Positions 40,478-48,665 of a DNA stretch of 64,000 nucleotides are shown piece by piece (the first letter of the stretch is position 1; every line of letters starts with the position of its first letter). The stretch covers positions 62,001 to 126,000 of the forward strand of contig NZ_LZMD01000074.1 in NCBI RefSeq assembly GCF_001668575.1, in the 5' to 3' direction. The notes under the pieces were generated by a model that ran no database searches, was not told the origin of the DNA, and saw only the letters and a list, made by a program, of their open reading frames with translations. Origin of the DNA: Mycobacterium sp. 1164985.4 (lineage in GTDB: Bacteria > Actinomycetota > Actinomycetes > Mycobacteriales > Mycobacteriaceae). The position numbers were made by a program, and so were the translations under genes.

Positions 40478-42052
40478 TCAGACGGCGGATGAGGACGGCG
40501 GCGCGGAGTGTCCCTGGCGCTCGCGGGTCGTCATCAACCGGACGATCTCCTTGCGGTCCGCCTCCGACGGCAGGCCCATCCCCGGCTCGTAGCCGTACAC
40601 CTCGTGCAACGGCGTGGAGGCGGTACGGGTGTCGAGGATGTCGACGTCCTCGGTGCTGATCAGCCCGGGGTGTTCGACGCCGCAGGCCTCGGCCACCTTG
40701 ACCAGGTCGCGGCGCAGCGTCTTGATGTAATTCGCGACGCGCTCGGCCTTGACCTCGGGTACCAGCCCTCGTGCCAGCCATGCGTTCTGGGTGGCGACTC
40801 CGGTGGGACACGTGTCGGTGTGGCACTTCTGCGCCTGGATGCACCCGATCGCGAGCATCGCCTCGCGCGCGACGTAGACCATGTCGCAGCCCAGTGCGAA
40901 GGCGACGACGGCGTTGTCCGGCAGGCCGAGCTTGCCGCCGCCGATGAACACGACGTCCTCGTGCAGACCCCGATCGGCGAAGATCCGATAGGTGCGGGCG
41001 AAGCCGAGCTGGAACGGCAGCGACACGGTATCGGTGAAGATCAACGGCGCCGCGCCGGTGCCACCCTCGCCCCCGTCGATCGAGATGAAGTCCACGCCCC
41101 GGTCGGTGTCGCGCATGAGATCCGCCAGCTCGCACCAGAAATCGAGGTCGCCGACCGCCGATTTGATCCCCACCGGCAGCCCCGTCTCGGCCGCGAGCAG
41201 TTCCACCCAGTCCAGAAGGCTGTCGGTGTCGGAGAACTCGGCGTGCCGCGACGGGCTCACGCAGTCGCGGCCCTCCGGGATTCCGCGGGCGGCCGCGATC
41301 TCGGCGGAGACCTTGGGTGCGGGCAGTAACCCACCGAGGGTCGGCTTGGCGCCCTGGCTGAGCTTGATCTCCAAAGCGCGCACCGGCGCACCGGCCACCA
41401 CGTCCTTGAGCTTGGCCAGATCGAAGCGGCCCTCGGCGTCGCGGCACCCGAAGTAGGCGGTCCCGATCTGGAAGATCAGCTCGCCGCCGTGGCGGTGGTA
41501 GCGCGAGATGCCGCCCTCACCGGTGTTCTGCAGACAGTCGGCCAGCACCGCTCCCCGGTTGAGTGCCTCGACGGCGTTGGCCGACAACGATCCGAAGCTC
41601 ATCGCGGAGATGTTGACCACCGAGTTCGGCCGGAACGCGCCGCGCCGCCCACGCGCCGCACCGATCACCTTGGCGCACGGCACCTCTGTCTCGCGGCTGG
41701 TGGCGGCTGAGGTCGGGGGTACGGCCCTGGCGAAGGTGCGGTGTTTGATCACCGGATATCCGGCGGTGTACTCCAGATCGTTGTCCGTGCCGAAGCCGAA
41801 GTAGTTGTTCTCCTTCTTCGCCGACGCGTACACCCACCGTCGCTGGTCCCTGGTGAACGGCCGTTCCTCGTCGTTGGAGGCGACGATGTACTGCCGTAGT
41901 TCCGGTCCGATGGCTTCGAGGAGATATCTCGCATGCCCGACGACGGGGAAGTTTCGCAGGAGTGCGTGCCTGCGCTGGAACAGATCACGCGCGGCCACGG
42001 CACCCAACGTCGAGGCGGCCGCGGCGGCGAGACCACGAACGGTCCGGCCCAT
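40478..42052 (-). CDS. FMN-binding glutamate synthase-like protein
   Basis: A 524-residue protein corresponding to the FMN/Fe-S central domain of glutamate synthase large subunit, without the glutaminase and GXGXG domains. The N-terminus is membrane-like (LAAAAASTLGAVAARDLFQ). FMN-barrel blocks are SFGSLSANAVEALNRGA, GEGGISRYHRHGGELIFQIG, ISIDGGEGGTGAAPLIF and the Cys-containing CIQAQKCHTDTCPTGVATQ (the Fe-S cysteines). Stand-alone forms are common but poorly understood; electron transfer or an amidation-type reaction is inferred. It is the third gene of a minus-strand run after the MTHFR-like and methyltransferase genes, with 42 bases before it. Confidence 0.87.
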   Translation of the reverse strand: MGRTVRGLAAAAASTLGAVAARDLFQRRHALLRNFPVVGHARYLLEAIGPELRQYIVASNDEERPFTRDQRRWVYASAKKENNYFGFGTDNDLEYTAGYPVIKHRTFARAVPPTSAATSRETEVPCAKVIGAARGRRGAFRPNSVVNISAMSFGSLSANAVEALNRGAVLADCLQNTGEGGISRYHRHGGELIFQIGTAYFGCRDAEGRFDLAKLKDVVAGAPVRALEIKLSQGAKPTLGGLLPAPKVSAEIAAARGIPEGRDCVSPSRHAEFSDTDSLLDWVELLAAETGLPVGIKSAVGDLDFWCELADLMRDTDRGVDFISIDGGEGGTGAAPLIFTDTVSLPFQLGFARTYRIFADRGLHEDVVFIGGGKLGLPDNAVVAFALGCDMVYVAREAMLAIGCIQAQKCHTDTCPTGVATQNAWLARGLVPEVKAERVANYIKTLRRDLVKVAEACGVEHPGLISTEDVDILDTRTASTPLHEVYGYEPGMGLPSEADRKEIVRLMTTRERQGHSAPPSSSAV

Positions 42053-42094
42053 GGCGGCAGGGTTTCCGCGCAGCCTCGGCCCGAAACCCGACGG

Positions 42095-42853
42095 TCACCG
42101 GGCGTGGCGCAGGATCACCAATTCTCCGGTCAGCGTTCCGTCCTCGAGAAGCCGGCCGATATCACTGCTCTGCTCTTCGGCCAGTTGCCAGGCCCGCTTG
42201 CTGCCGTGCCGTTCGGCCAGCGCGGTTTCCACCTTGTCGGCGCGTTCGTTCCACGCCGCGGGTATCGCGGGCAGATCGGCGGTGCTCAGCCGGTCCTCGG
42301 CGACCAGGGTCGCCCGCTGGATCAACGCGTCCAACCGGTCCGGCGTAGGGAAGTGGTTGTCGGGGAGGCGATCGTCGGGGATCGCGCGGTGCGCCACGAA
42401 TGCGAGCAGCCCGATGCACCCGCCGGGCCGCACCGTGCGGCGCAACTCGCCCAGCAGCGTGAGTTGATCCGGTGTGGTGCACAGGACTCCCAGCGACCAG
42501 GCCGCATCGAAACTCGCGTCGGCGATCGGGAGCGCCGAGCCGAGCCCACAGATCACCGGGTGGTCGAACAGCCTGCGCGCCGCATGGCACGCTCCGGTCT
42601 CGGGCTCGACGAGCACGGGCCTCACCGAGCGCGCTTGCGCCGCGTACGCCGCTGGTCCGCCCACCCCCGCGCCGCAGTCCAGCAGCGAGTCGCCCTCCGA
42701 GAGCCCCATGTGCTCGATGAGCCAGTCCAGCGCGGCGGGGCTTCCGCTGCCGCGGCAGGCCGCGGGTATGTAGTAGTCCGGTCCCAAGTCCCGCGCCACC
42801 CCCGCCGTCCATTCAGCGACGGTGTCGAACTCGGCCTCCATCGCTTCACTCAC
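42095..42853 (-). CDS. Class I SAM-dependent methyltransferase
   Basis: A 252-residue methyltransferase. The SAM motif I is SLLDCGAGVGGPAAYAAQ (near residue 54), followed by VLVEPE (acidic end of beta-2), FDAAWSLGVLC (motif between beta-4 and helix D) and GGCIGLLAFVAH. The likely start is GTG 42853, which overlaps the MTHFR-like gene stop as GTGA; an in-frame ATG lies 12 bases later. Sitting directly behind a folate-linked reductase suggests methyl transfer connected with one-carbon supply, but the acceptor is unknown. Confidence 0.84.
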   Translation of the reverse strand: MSEAMEAEFDTVAEWTAGVARDLGPDYYIPAACRGSGSPAALDWLIEHMGLSEGDSLLDCGAGVGGPAAYAAQARSVRPVLVEPETGACHAARRLFDHPVICGLGSALPIADASFDAAWSLGVLCTTPDQLTLLGELRRTVRPGGCIGLLAFVAHRAIPDDRLPDNHFPTPDRLDALIQRATLVAEDRLSTADLPAIPAAWNERADKVETALAERHGSKRAWQLAEEQSSDIGRLLEDGTLTGELVILRHAR

Positions 42854-43833
42854 GCAGCCACCTCCTGAACGCGGCGTCCCACCTCGGCCTTGATCTCGGC
42901 CCCAACGCGTGCACCGGACGCCGACGCCAGCCCCGAGATGTTCACGCCTTCGACCCCGTCGATCGACAACAATGCCCGAGCCTCGGCCACTGCGGCCTCG
43001 ATTCCGGCAGCCACGGGATCGGGTGCACCCAGGACGTATTCGGTCACCGAGGGATCGAGGTCGAGGCCCGGCAGCCCCTGCAGCACAGCGGCGGACACGT
43101 TGTCAGTGAACACCGCGACCGCCGCGATCACCGGGATGGACAAGCCGGCGGCCCGGGCCGCCTGCAGGAAGTCCGCGATCATCGCCGGATACGGGACGTG
43201 GTTGAGTACCGCCAAACTGGCACCGGCGTGCTGCTTTTGCACCAACCGGTCAGGCCGTGCGGGAACGGGTGGCGCCGTCGGCGTCTCCGGTACCGCCGCG
43301 ACCATGCCGATCGACGCGGCGAGGTCCACCAGGCGGGGGCCGTCGAGATCGAAGGTCTGCGTCACATCGGGCCGCACGTCGTAACCCCGTCCGTCGCCGG
43401 TCACGCACAGTGCGGTCTCGACACCGACGCTGCGCAACCCCCGGAGTTCCTGTTCGAGCACCACGCGGTTGCGGTCCCGGCACGACAGCGTGATCCACGG
43501 CGTCACACCGGCGTCGAGCAGCAGGCGGCCCATCAACGTGGGCGGGAAGTCCGGTTTGTTCTGATGTTCGCCCACCAGCACGGCGTCACACGATCGCGCG
43601 AGCAGTCCCGCCGTCTCCACGACGTCGTGCGCGTCAAACGGTGCGCAGCTGAAGTCGGTGAGCACCAGCGGGGGTTGGACCGGCCGCGGTTCGCGCCGCG
43701 GTCCGGACCACGGCACCACCTCGCCGAACACGCAGGGGCCGGGCCGCATCTCGCACTGTCCATCCGGTCGCACGCCACCACACGGTCCGAACTCCATCCG
43801 CTTGGGGCAGCTCGACTCTGGCGGCGACGTCAC
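42850..43833 (-). CDS. Methylenetetrahydrofolate reductase-like protein with N-terminal Cys-rich domain
   Basis: A 327-residue protein. The first 40 residues hold the Cys-rich MTHFR_C-type motif CPKRMEFGPCGGV, CEMRPGPCVFGE (five Cys in two clusters), and the rest a TIM barrel of the methylenetetrahydrofolate reductase kind (LVLTDFSCAPFDAHDVVETA, CDAVLVGEHQNKPDFPP, TGDGRGYDVRPD). The normal MTHFR order is barrel first, so the Cys-rich domain is at the opposite end. It could reduce or transfer folate one-carbon units, or use Fe-S electrons. The GTG 43833 follows GGGGAGATAC. Its stop overlaps the methyltransferase start (GTGA). Confidence 0.84.
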   Translation of the reverse strand: MTSPPESSCPKRMEFGPCGGVRPDGQCEMRPGPCVFGEVVPWSGPRREPRPVQPPLVLTDFSCAPFDAHDVVETAGLLARSCDAVLVGEHQNKPDFPPTLMGRLLLDAGVTPWITLSCRDRNRVVLEQELRGLRSVGVETALCVTGDGRGYDVRPDVTQTFDLDGPRLVDLAASIGMVAAVPETPTAPPVPARPDRLVQKQHAGASLAVLNHVPYPAMIADFLQAARAAGLSIPVIAAVAVFTDNVSAAVLQGLPGLDLDPSVTEYVLGAPDPVAAGIEAAVAEARALLSIDGVEGVNISGLASASGARVGAEIKAEVGRRVQEVAA

Positions 43834-43950
43834 GTATCTCCCCTCAACGCTGAGTCTCCCCTCAACGCTGAGCTCAGATACCCACCTCGTCGGTGCGGCA
43901 ACCGCGCCCAGCGTCGCACGGGTGCGCCCGACCCACCGGGTACGTTCGTT

Positions 43951-44802
43951 GTGGTGGATGACGCGCAAGACTGGACAGCCGATTCGAAAGCCGACGACAT
44001 CGCCTTGACGGGGGTCTCGGAGACCGCGTTGCTGACGCTGAACGGCCGGGCGCACCAGGCTCGTCACCCGAACGCCATCATCGATGATCCGATGGCGATC
44101 CGCCTCGTCGACGCGATCGACTTCGACTTCGACAAGTTCGGCCGCAAAGGCCAGGAGATGGCGCTGCGCTCGTTGGCGTTCGACCGGGCGGCCGGCCACT
44201 ATCTGTCGGACCATCCTCGTGCCACGGTCGTCGCGCTCGCCGAGGGTCTGCAGACCAGCTTCTGGCGACTGAACACCCTGATACCGCACGCCGACTTTCG
44301 CTGGCTCACAGTCGATTTCCAGCCGATCATCGACCTGCGCGAGCGGCTGCTGCCGCCGTCTCCGCGGATCACCACCCTCGCCCAGTCGGCGCTCGACTAC
44401 TCGTGGATGGAGAAGGTCGACGACAGCTCGGGCGTCTTCATCACCGCAGAGGGCCTGCTGATGTACCTGCAACCCGATGAGGCGATGGGCCTCATCGCCG
44501 CCTGCGCCGAACGCTTCCCCGGCGGTCAGATGGTCTTCGACCTGCCGCCCGTTGTCGTGAAGAAGATCGCCCCGAAGGGTCTGCGCTCGTCGCGGCGTTA
44601 CCGCGTTCCACCGATGCCGTTCAGCCTGTCGGCGGCGCAGTTGGCCGCCCTTCCCGAGTCCATCCCCGGGATCCGCGCCGTGCACGACCTGCCGATGCCG
44701 CCGGGACGTGGTTGGTTCTTCGAGAAGGCCTATCCCGCCTTCTGGCAGTTCAAGCCGACGAAGAATCTCCGTGGCGCGTACACGCTGCTCGAGTTCGGCT
44801 GA
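43951..44802 (+). CDS. SAM-dependent methyltransferase of the Ppm1/TcmP-like group
   Basis: A 283-residue protein of the mycobacterial PPM1/TcmP methyltransferase group. Family blocks are TALLTLNGRAHQARHPNAIIDDPMAIRLVD, VVALAEGLQTSFWRLN (SAM motif, with an ALAEG rather than GSG loop), FRWLTVDFQPIIDLRERLL, SGVFITAEGLLMYL and ending GRGWFFEKAYPAFWQFKP. The start is GTG 43951 or 43954; no ribosome site, and TACGTTCGTTGTG around it suggests a leaderless transcript. Divergent from the MTHFR-like operon by 117 bases. Acceptor unknown. Confidence 0.84.
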   Translation: MVDDAQDWTADSKADDIALTGVSETALLTLNGRAHQARHPNAIIDDPMAIRLVDAIDFDFDKFGRKGQEMALRSLAFDRAAGHYLSDHPRATVVALAEGLQTSFWRLNTLIPHADFRWLTVDFQPIIDLRERLLPPSPRITTLAQSALDYSWMEKVDDSSGVFITAEGLLMYLQPDEAMGLIAACAERFPGGQMVFDLPPVVVKKIAPKGLRSSRRYRVPPMPFSLSAAQLAALPESIPGIRAVHDLPMPPGRGWFFEKAYPAFWQFKPTKNLRGAYTLLEFG

Positions 44803-44820
44803 CGTCAAGGCCGCTTGACG
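44803..44820. terminator. Short perfect hairpin after the methyltransferase
   Basis: CGTCAAG (44803-44809), loop GCCG, CTTGACG (44814-44820): a 7-bp perfect stem right after the stop codon, followed by AATAT rather than a T-run. Confidence 0.5.
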
Positions 44821-44889
44821 AATATCACTCCGGCGCCTGAAAACGGCGTTTGAACTGGCACTTTATCGCCCGTGTGCCGTAATTGGATT

Positions 44890-44925
44890 GTTACCCAGGT
44901 TTGTCACATTCGTCACTCGGGTAAC
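44890..44925. promoter_or_regulatory. Inverted repeat upstream of the 154-residue unknown gene
   Basis: GTTACCC (44890-44896) and GGGTAAC (44919-44925) are perfect 7-bp arms with a 22-base spacer in unusually AT-rich DNA. A TTGTCA in the spacer and TAACTT or GATAAC after it could be promoter hexamers, so this looks like the operator/promoter of the gene at 44994. Confidence 0.45.
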
Positions 44926-44993
44926 TTTGATAACAGACCGGCAACACATCGGCCGGCCGCCACACCGAAGAAAGAGACGAATGGGAAATCGCG

Positions 44994-45458
44994 ATGAACA
45001 CCGTCCTGTACTTCAGCACCAACGGCCCCGTTTATGAAACCCGCGCTTACACCACCGCGGATATCGACCAACTCGTAGAGGATCAGGGCCTGCAGTCCCT
45101 GACCAGCGCCGACCGGCAGTTCGACTTCTGGTTCAGCCCGACCACGCAACGCTGCCAGCGACGCATCAACCGAAAAGCCACCGAGGTGCTGCTGGCGACC
45201 AGCACTTTCACTCCCAAGACCGTCCCCCTGCTGCGCGGAGGTGTCGTCGTGGCCACCCATGACGAGGACGGGGAGCTCGACGGGCTCAGCTGGCAGCAAC
45301 TCGACCTCCTGGTCCGCCGCAGGCACGCCCTGACGCGCCGCGACGAACGCGTGCTCAGCAGGCGGTTACAACGCGAAGAGCGTAAACAGCAGCGCAACGC
45401 CCCCGCTCCGGCGATCGCCTCCCTCGGCTGCGCGCGTCCCCGTTTTGCCGTGCACTGA
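44994..45458 (+). CDS. Unrecognised 154-residue protein
   Basis: I do not recognise it. It starts MNTVLYFSTNGPVYETRAYT, then ADIDQLVEDQGLQSLTSADRQFDFWFSP, a basic stretch CQRRINRKATEVLLATSTFT and an Arg-rich helical region RRRHALTRRDERVLSRRLQREERKQQRN, ending in a loose tail. No membrane segment or catalytic motif is visible; the basic part suggests RNA or partner binding. Codon use fits its neighbours. The 190-base upstream gap is AT-rich for this genome and has an inverted repeat, so the gene is probably individually regulated. Confidence 0.6.
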   Translation: MNTVLYFSTNGPVYETRAYTTADIDQLVEDQGLQSLTSADRQFDFWFSPTTQRCQRRINRKATEVLLATSTFTPKTVPLLRGGVVVATHDEDGELDGLSWQQLDLLVRRRHALTRRDERVLSRRLQREERKQQRNAPAPAIASLGCARPRFAVH

Positions 45459-45509
45459 GGCCTCTGCCGAAGAGCCGCCCACCGCGGCGGCGGCACGTAC
45501 GGTCAGACG

Positions 45510-46979
45510 GTGAACTTCGAGGAGTACCGTGCTCACGACGCAACCGGGTTGGCCAAGCTCGTTGCCGAGAAAGAGGTAACGGCCACCGAGTTGCTGGACG
45601 TGGCCAGAAACCGCGCGGCCGCGGTGAATCCGCGCATCAACGCGATCGTGCGTGACGTCCCGGCCTCACCGCAGAATGCGGCCGCGGGCCCGTTCTCGGG
45701 CGTGCCGTTCCTGATCAAGGACCTCGCCCAGGATTACGCCGGGCTACCGACGTCGGCGGGTTCGCGCGCGCTGATGTCGAAACCGGTGGCCGAACACTCG
45801 GAGGTCGTGCGGCGGTGGCAGGACGCCGGCCTGGTCATCTTCGGTAAGACGAACACCCCGGAATTCGGGGCGAAGGGCATCACCGAACCGGAGGCGTGGG
45901 GTCCGGCGCGCAATCCGTGGGACCTGAACCGCACGCCCGGCGGCTCGTCGGGCGGTTCGGCCGCGGCGGTTGCGGCCGGGATCGTGCCGTGCGCAGGCGC
46001 CAGCGACGGCGGCGGTTCGATTCGCATCCCCGCGGCGTGCTGCGGGCTGGTCGGGCTCAAACCGGGCCGCGGCCTGACGCCGTCGGGACCCGCGACGGGT
46101 GAGTCCATGCACGGGGCGGCGGTGCAGGGCGTCGTCTCCAGGACTGTCCGGGACACGGCGGCGATGCTCGACGTCATTCGCGGCGGCGAACCGTGTGGAC
46201 CGTACGTCCCCGGCATCCCCGCATCACCGTTCGCGTCCTGCGTCGGAGCCGATCCCGGCCGCCTGCGCATCGGCGTGCGGGTTCCGTCGGCGATCAACCC
46301 CTCTCCGCACCCCGAGGCCGCCGCGGCCGTCGAGGCGACCGTGCAGACCCTCACCGAACTCGGCCACCACGTCGACGAACTTCCGAGCGTCCCTTTCGAC
46401 GACGGGGCCCTCGCGCGGGACTTCCTGCTGACGTGGTTCGTCCACACCGCATGGGAACTCCAGGAGGTCAAGCGGGTCACGGGCGTCGGTGACGAGTCGT
46501 TCGAACGCGACACGCTCGTCCTGGCCGCGCTCGGGCGGACGACGAGCGGCGTCGATTACCTGGACGCCGTGCACCGGCGTCACGAGTACACGCGCAGGTT
46601 GACCACCTTCTTCGAGTCGTACGACCTGTTGCTGACCCCCACTCTCGCGACCCCGCCGCCTGCCATCGGCGCGTTCGACCTGCCGGCCGTGCTGCAGCGA
46701 GCCGCCGATGTGCTGGTCAAGACGCGCACGGTGAAGCTGCTGCGGTACACAAACATCGTCGACGACATGGTGGGCAAGAACCTCGGCTGGATTCCCTACA
46801 CTCAGCTCGCGAATCTGACTGGGCGGCCTGCGATTTCGCTGCCGCTGCATTGGACGGCGGAGGGGCTGCCGCTGGGGGTTCAGTTCGTCGCGCCGCTTGC
46901 GGGCGAGTCCACGCTGATCCAGTTGGCCGCCCAACTCGAGCAGGCCCTGCCCTGGGCCGATCGCGTCGCCCCGATCTAA
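45510..46979 (+). CDS. Amidase (amidase-signature family)
   Basis: A 489-residue amidase-signature enzyme hydrolysing carboxamides. The Ser-Ser-Lys triad is seen as Lys in FLIKDLAQDYAG, Ser in the signature NRTPGGSSGGSAAAVAAG (nucleophile region) and Ser in ASDGGGSIRIPAACCG. Length and the later blocks (GRPAISLPLHWTAEGLPLGVQFVAP) fit. The GTG at 45510 is the only good start; no clear ribosome site. Convergent with the ECF sigma gene, overlapping it by 4 bases at the 3' ends. Substrate unknown; could be nitrile- or amide-derived. Confidence 0.9.
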   Translation: MNFEEYRAHDATGLAKLVAEKEVTATELLDVARNRAAAVNPRINAIVRDVPASPQNAAAGPFSGVPFLIKDLAQDYAGLPTSAGSRALMSKPVAEHSEVVRRWQDAGLVIFGKTNTPEFGAKGITEPEAWGPARNPWDLNRTPGGSSGGSAAAVAAGIVPCAGASDGGGSIRIPAACCGLVGLKPGRGLTPSGPATGESMHGAAVQGVVSRTVRDTAAMLDVIRGGEPCGPYVPGIPASPFASCVGADPGRLRIGVRVPSAINPSPHPEAAAAVEATVQTLTELGHHVDELPSVPFDDGALARDFLLTWFVHTAWELQEVKRVTGVGDESFERDTLVLAALGRTTSGVDYLDAVHRRHEYTRRLTTFFESYDLLLTPTLATPPPAIGAFDLPAVLQRAADVLVKTRTVKLLRYTNIVDDMVGKNLGWIPYTQLANLTGRPAISLPLHWTAEGLPLGVQFVAPLAGESTLIQLAAQLEQALPWADRVAPI

Positions 46980-48139
46980 CCGCCCGACATCCGCTGCCGC
47001 AGCCTCGCCGCCTGCGTGGTGAGATGGTTGCGCTCGGCGATGTTCTGCGCCTTCGCGGCAGCCTCGACGTAAAGATCAGCAGCCGTGGCGATTTCGCCCG
47101 CGCTCTCGTGTAGATACGCGGCTGCTGCGGTATAGCGCGGAAGTGCCGGATCGAGCTCGGCCAGTGCGGCGAGCCCCGCTCGCGGCCCGTCGGCCTCGCC
47201 GACGGCGACCGCGCGGTTGAGTCGCACCACCGGGCTGCCGGTGAGGCGGACCAACTCGTCATACCACTCGACGATCTGCACCCAGTCGGTCTCGTCGGCG
47301 GTTTGCGCGTCGGCGTGCAGCGCGGCGATCGCGGCCTGTGCCTGGTACTCCCCCAATCGATCCCGGGCCAGTGCGGCCTGCAGCACGGACACGCCCTCCG
47401 TGATCAGGTCACGGTGCCAGAGCCGACGGTCCTGCTCGGCGAGCGGCACGAGGCTACCGTCGGCGCGGGTGCGGGCCGGCCGCCGCGCATGGTGCAGCAG
47501 GAAGAGCGCGAGCAGTCCCGCCACCTCGGGATCATCGGTGGCAGAAGCGAGTTGGCGAGCGAGACGAATGGCCTCGGCGGCCAAGTCGACCTCGCCGGTG
47601 TAGCCCTCGTTGAACACCAGGTACAGCACCCGCAGGACGGTGTGCAGGTCGCCGGGCCGGTCGAGGCGGTCACCGCTCACGGTGCGTTTGGCCCTGCTGA
47701 TCCGTTGCACCATCGTCGCTTCCGGTACGAGGTAGGCCTGGGCGATCTGACGCGTCGTGAGCCCGCCGACCGCCCGCAACGTCAGCGCGACCGCCGACGC
47801 GGGGCTGAGGTCGGGGTGTGCACACAGGAAGTACAGCCGCAGTGTGTCGTCGACGGGCACGGCCAGTCCGGGTGCCGGTTCGTCGACGGCCTGCTGCTCG
47901 CGCCGGTGCCGGGCCACATCCGAGCGGGTGAGGTCGATGAACCGGCGCCAGGCGGTGGTGATCAGCCAGCCCTTGGGGTCATCGGGTGGCCGGGCCGGCC
48001 AGGTCTCGATGGCGCGCAGCAGCGCCTCCTGGACGGCGTCCTCCGCGGTCGCAAAGTCCGCACCGCGGTGGACGAGGGTCGCCAGAACCGCGGGGATCAG
48101 GTCCCGTAGCGCCGCCTCGTCCACCGCGCCGGGCCTCAC
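46976..48139 (-). CDS. ECF42-type RNA polymerase sigma factor with C-terminal extension
   Basis: A 387-residue ECF sigma factor of the ECF42 group. Region 2 is the segment with ATAEDAVQEALLRAIETWPARPPDDPKGWLITTAWRRFID; region 4 is VALTLRAVGGLTTRQIAQAYLVPEATMVQRISRAKRT. A TPR-like C-terminal domain of about 200 residues follows (DUF6596 region plus helical repeats), which is typical for ECF42 and replaces an anti-sigma factor. Partner: the YciI/DGPF gene directly upstream, overlapping as GTGA, the standard genomic signature of ECF42. A matching promoter lies upstream of that gene (48597-48623), so autoregulation is likely. The signal is unknown. Confidence 0.9.
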   Translation of the reverse strand: MRPGAVDEAALRDLIPAVLATLVHRGADFATAEDAVQEALLRAIETWPARPPDDPKGWLITTAWRRFIDLTRSDVARHRREQQAVDEPAPGLAVPVDDTLRLYFLCAHPDLSPASAVALTLRAVGGLTTRQIAQAYLVPEATMVQRISRAKRTVSGDRLDRPGDLHTVLRVLYLVFNEGYTGEVDLAAEAIRLARQLASATDDPEVAGLLALFLLHHARRPARTRADGSLVPLAEQDRRLWHRDLITEGVSVLQAALARDRLGEYQAQAAIAALHADAQTADETDWVQIVEWYDELVRLTGSPVVRLNRAVAVGEADGPRAGLAALAELDPALPRYTAAAAYLHESAGEIATAADLYVEAAAKAQNIAERNHLTTQAARLRQRMSGG

Positions 48140-48543
48140 TCGGTGACCGTCGGCGGCGTCGTGAGGAACGGCCGGAGCTCGAGCCATTCGTGGATCGGCC
48201 GTCCGCCTGCGCCCGGGGCCGCCGACAGTTCCCCGGCCAATTCGACCGCGCGCTCGTAGGAATCGACGTCGATGACCATCCACCCCGCCACCAGATCCTT
48301 GGTTTCGGCGAAGGGACCGTCGACCACGGGCGGTTTCCCATCGCCATCGGAACGCACCCATGCGCCCTCCGGCGCCAGGGCCGCGTGCGTGACGAACTCG
48401 CCGGTGCTCTCCAAGCGCGCCGCGAAATCGTTCATGTACTTGATGTGCGCCTCGATCTCCTCGGGCGTCCACCTGTCCATCGGCACGTCGTTGACGCTGG
48501 CCGGAGCGCCTCGGTAGTGCTTGAGCAGCAGATACTTGGCCAT
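48136..48543 (-). CDS. YciI/DGPF-domain protein, ECF42 partner
   Basis: A 135-residue YCII-related protein of the DGPF type: MAKYLLLKHYRGAP at the start, HIKYMNDFAARLESTGEFVTHAAL, then VVDGPFAETKDLVAGWMVIDVDSYERAVELA, with the eponymous DGPF. Such proteins fold like ferredoxin-type barrels and are controlled by the neighbouring ECF42 sigma factor. Their biochemical role is unknown. ATG 48543 follows AAAAGGAAG. The stop overlaps the sigma-factor start. Confidence 0.88.
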   Translation of the reverse strand: MAKYLLLKHYRGAPASVNDVPMDRWTPEEIEAHIKYMNDFAARLESTGEFVTHAALAPEGAWVRSDGDGKPPVVDGPFAETKDLVAGWMVIDVDSYERAVELAGELSAAPGAGGRPIHEWLELRPFLTTPPTVTE

Positions 48544-48596
48544 GGTTCTTCCTTTTGTCGTTCGGGTCGCGACCCTAGTTGGTCGCTCGCCCCTGG

Positions 48597-48623
48597 GACG
48601 GAGCCATCGCGCGATTCTCGACA
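48597..48623 (-). promoter_or_regulatory. ECF42-type promoter of the yciI-sigma operon
   Basis: On the minus strand TGTCGA (48623-48618), 17-base spacer, CGTC (48600-48597), 54 bases from the YciI start codon. ECF42 promoters are described as TGTCGA at -35 and CGA/TC at -10, so both elements match. Confidence 0.65.
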
Positions 48624-48665
48624 TCGATCCGCTCGGCCGGCCCGTCACCTGGCTAGGGTGCAGCA

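Noticed and set aside
46200..46215. CCGTACGTCC as a further TetR operator
   Set aside because: It lacks the two half-sites TACG and CGTA separated by two bases and is inside the amidase gene.
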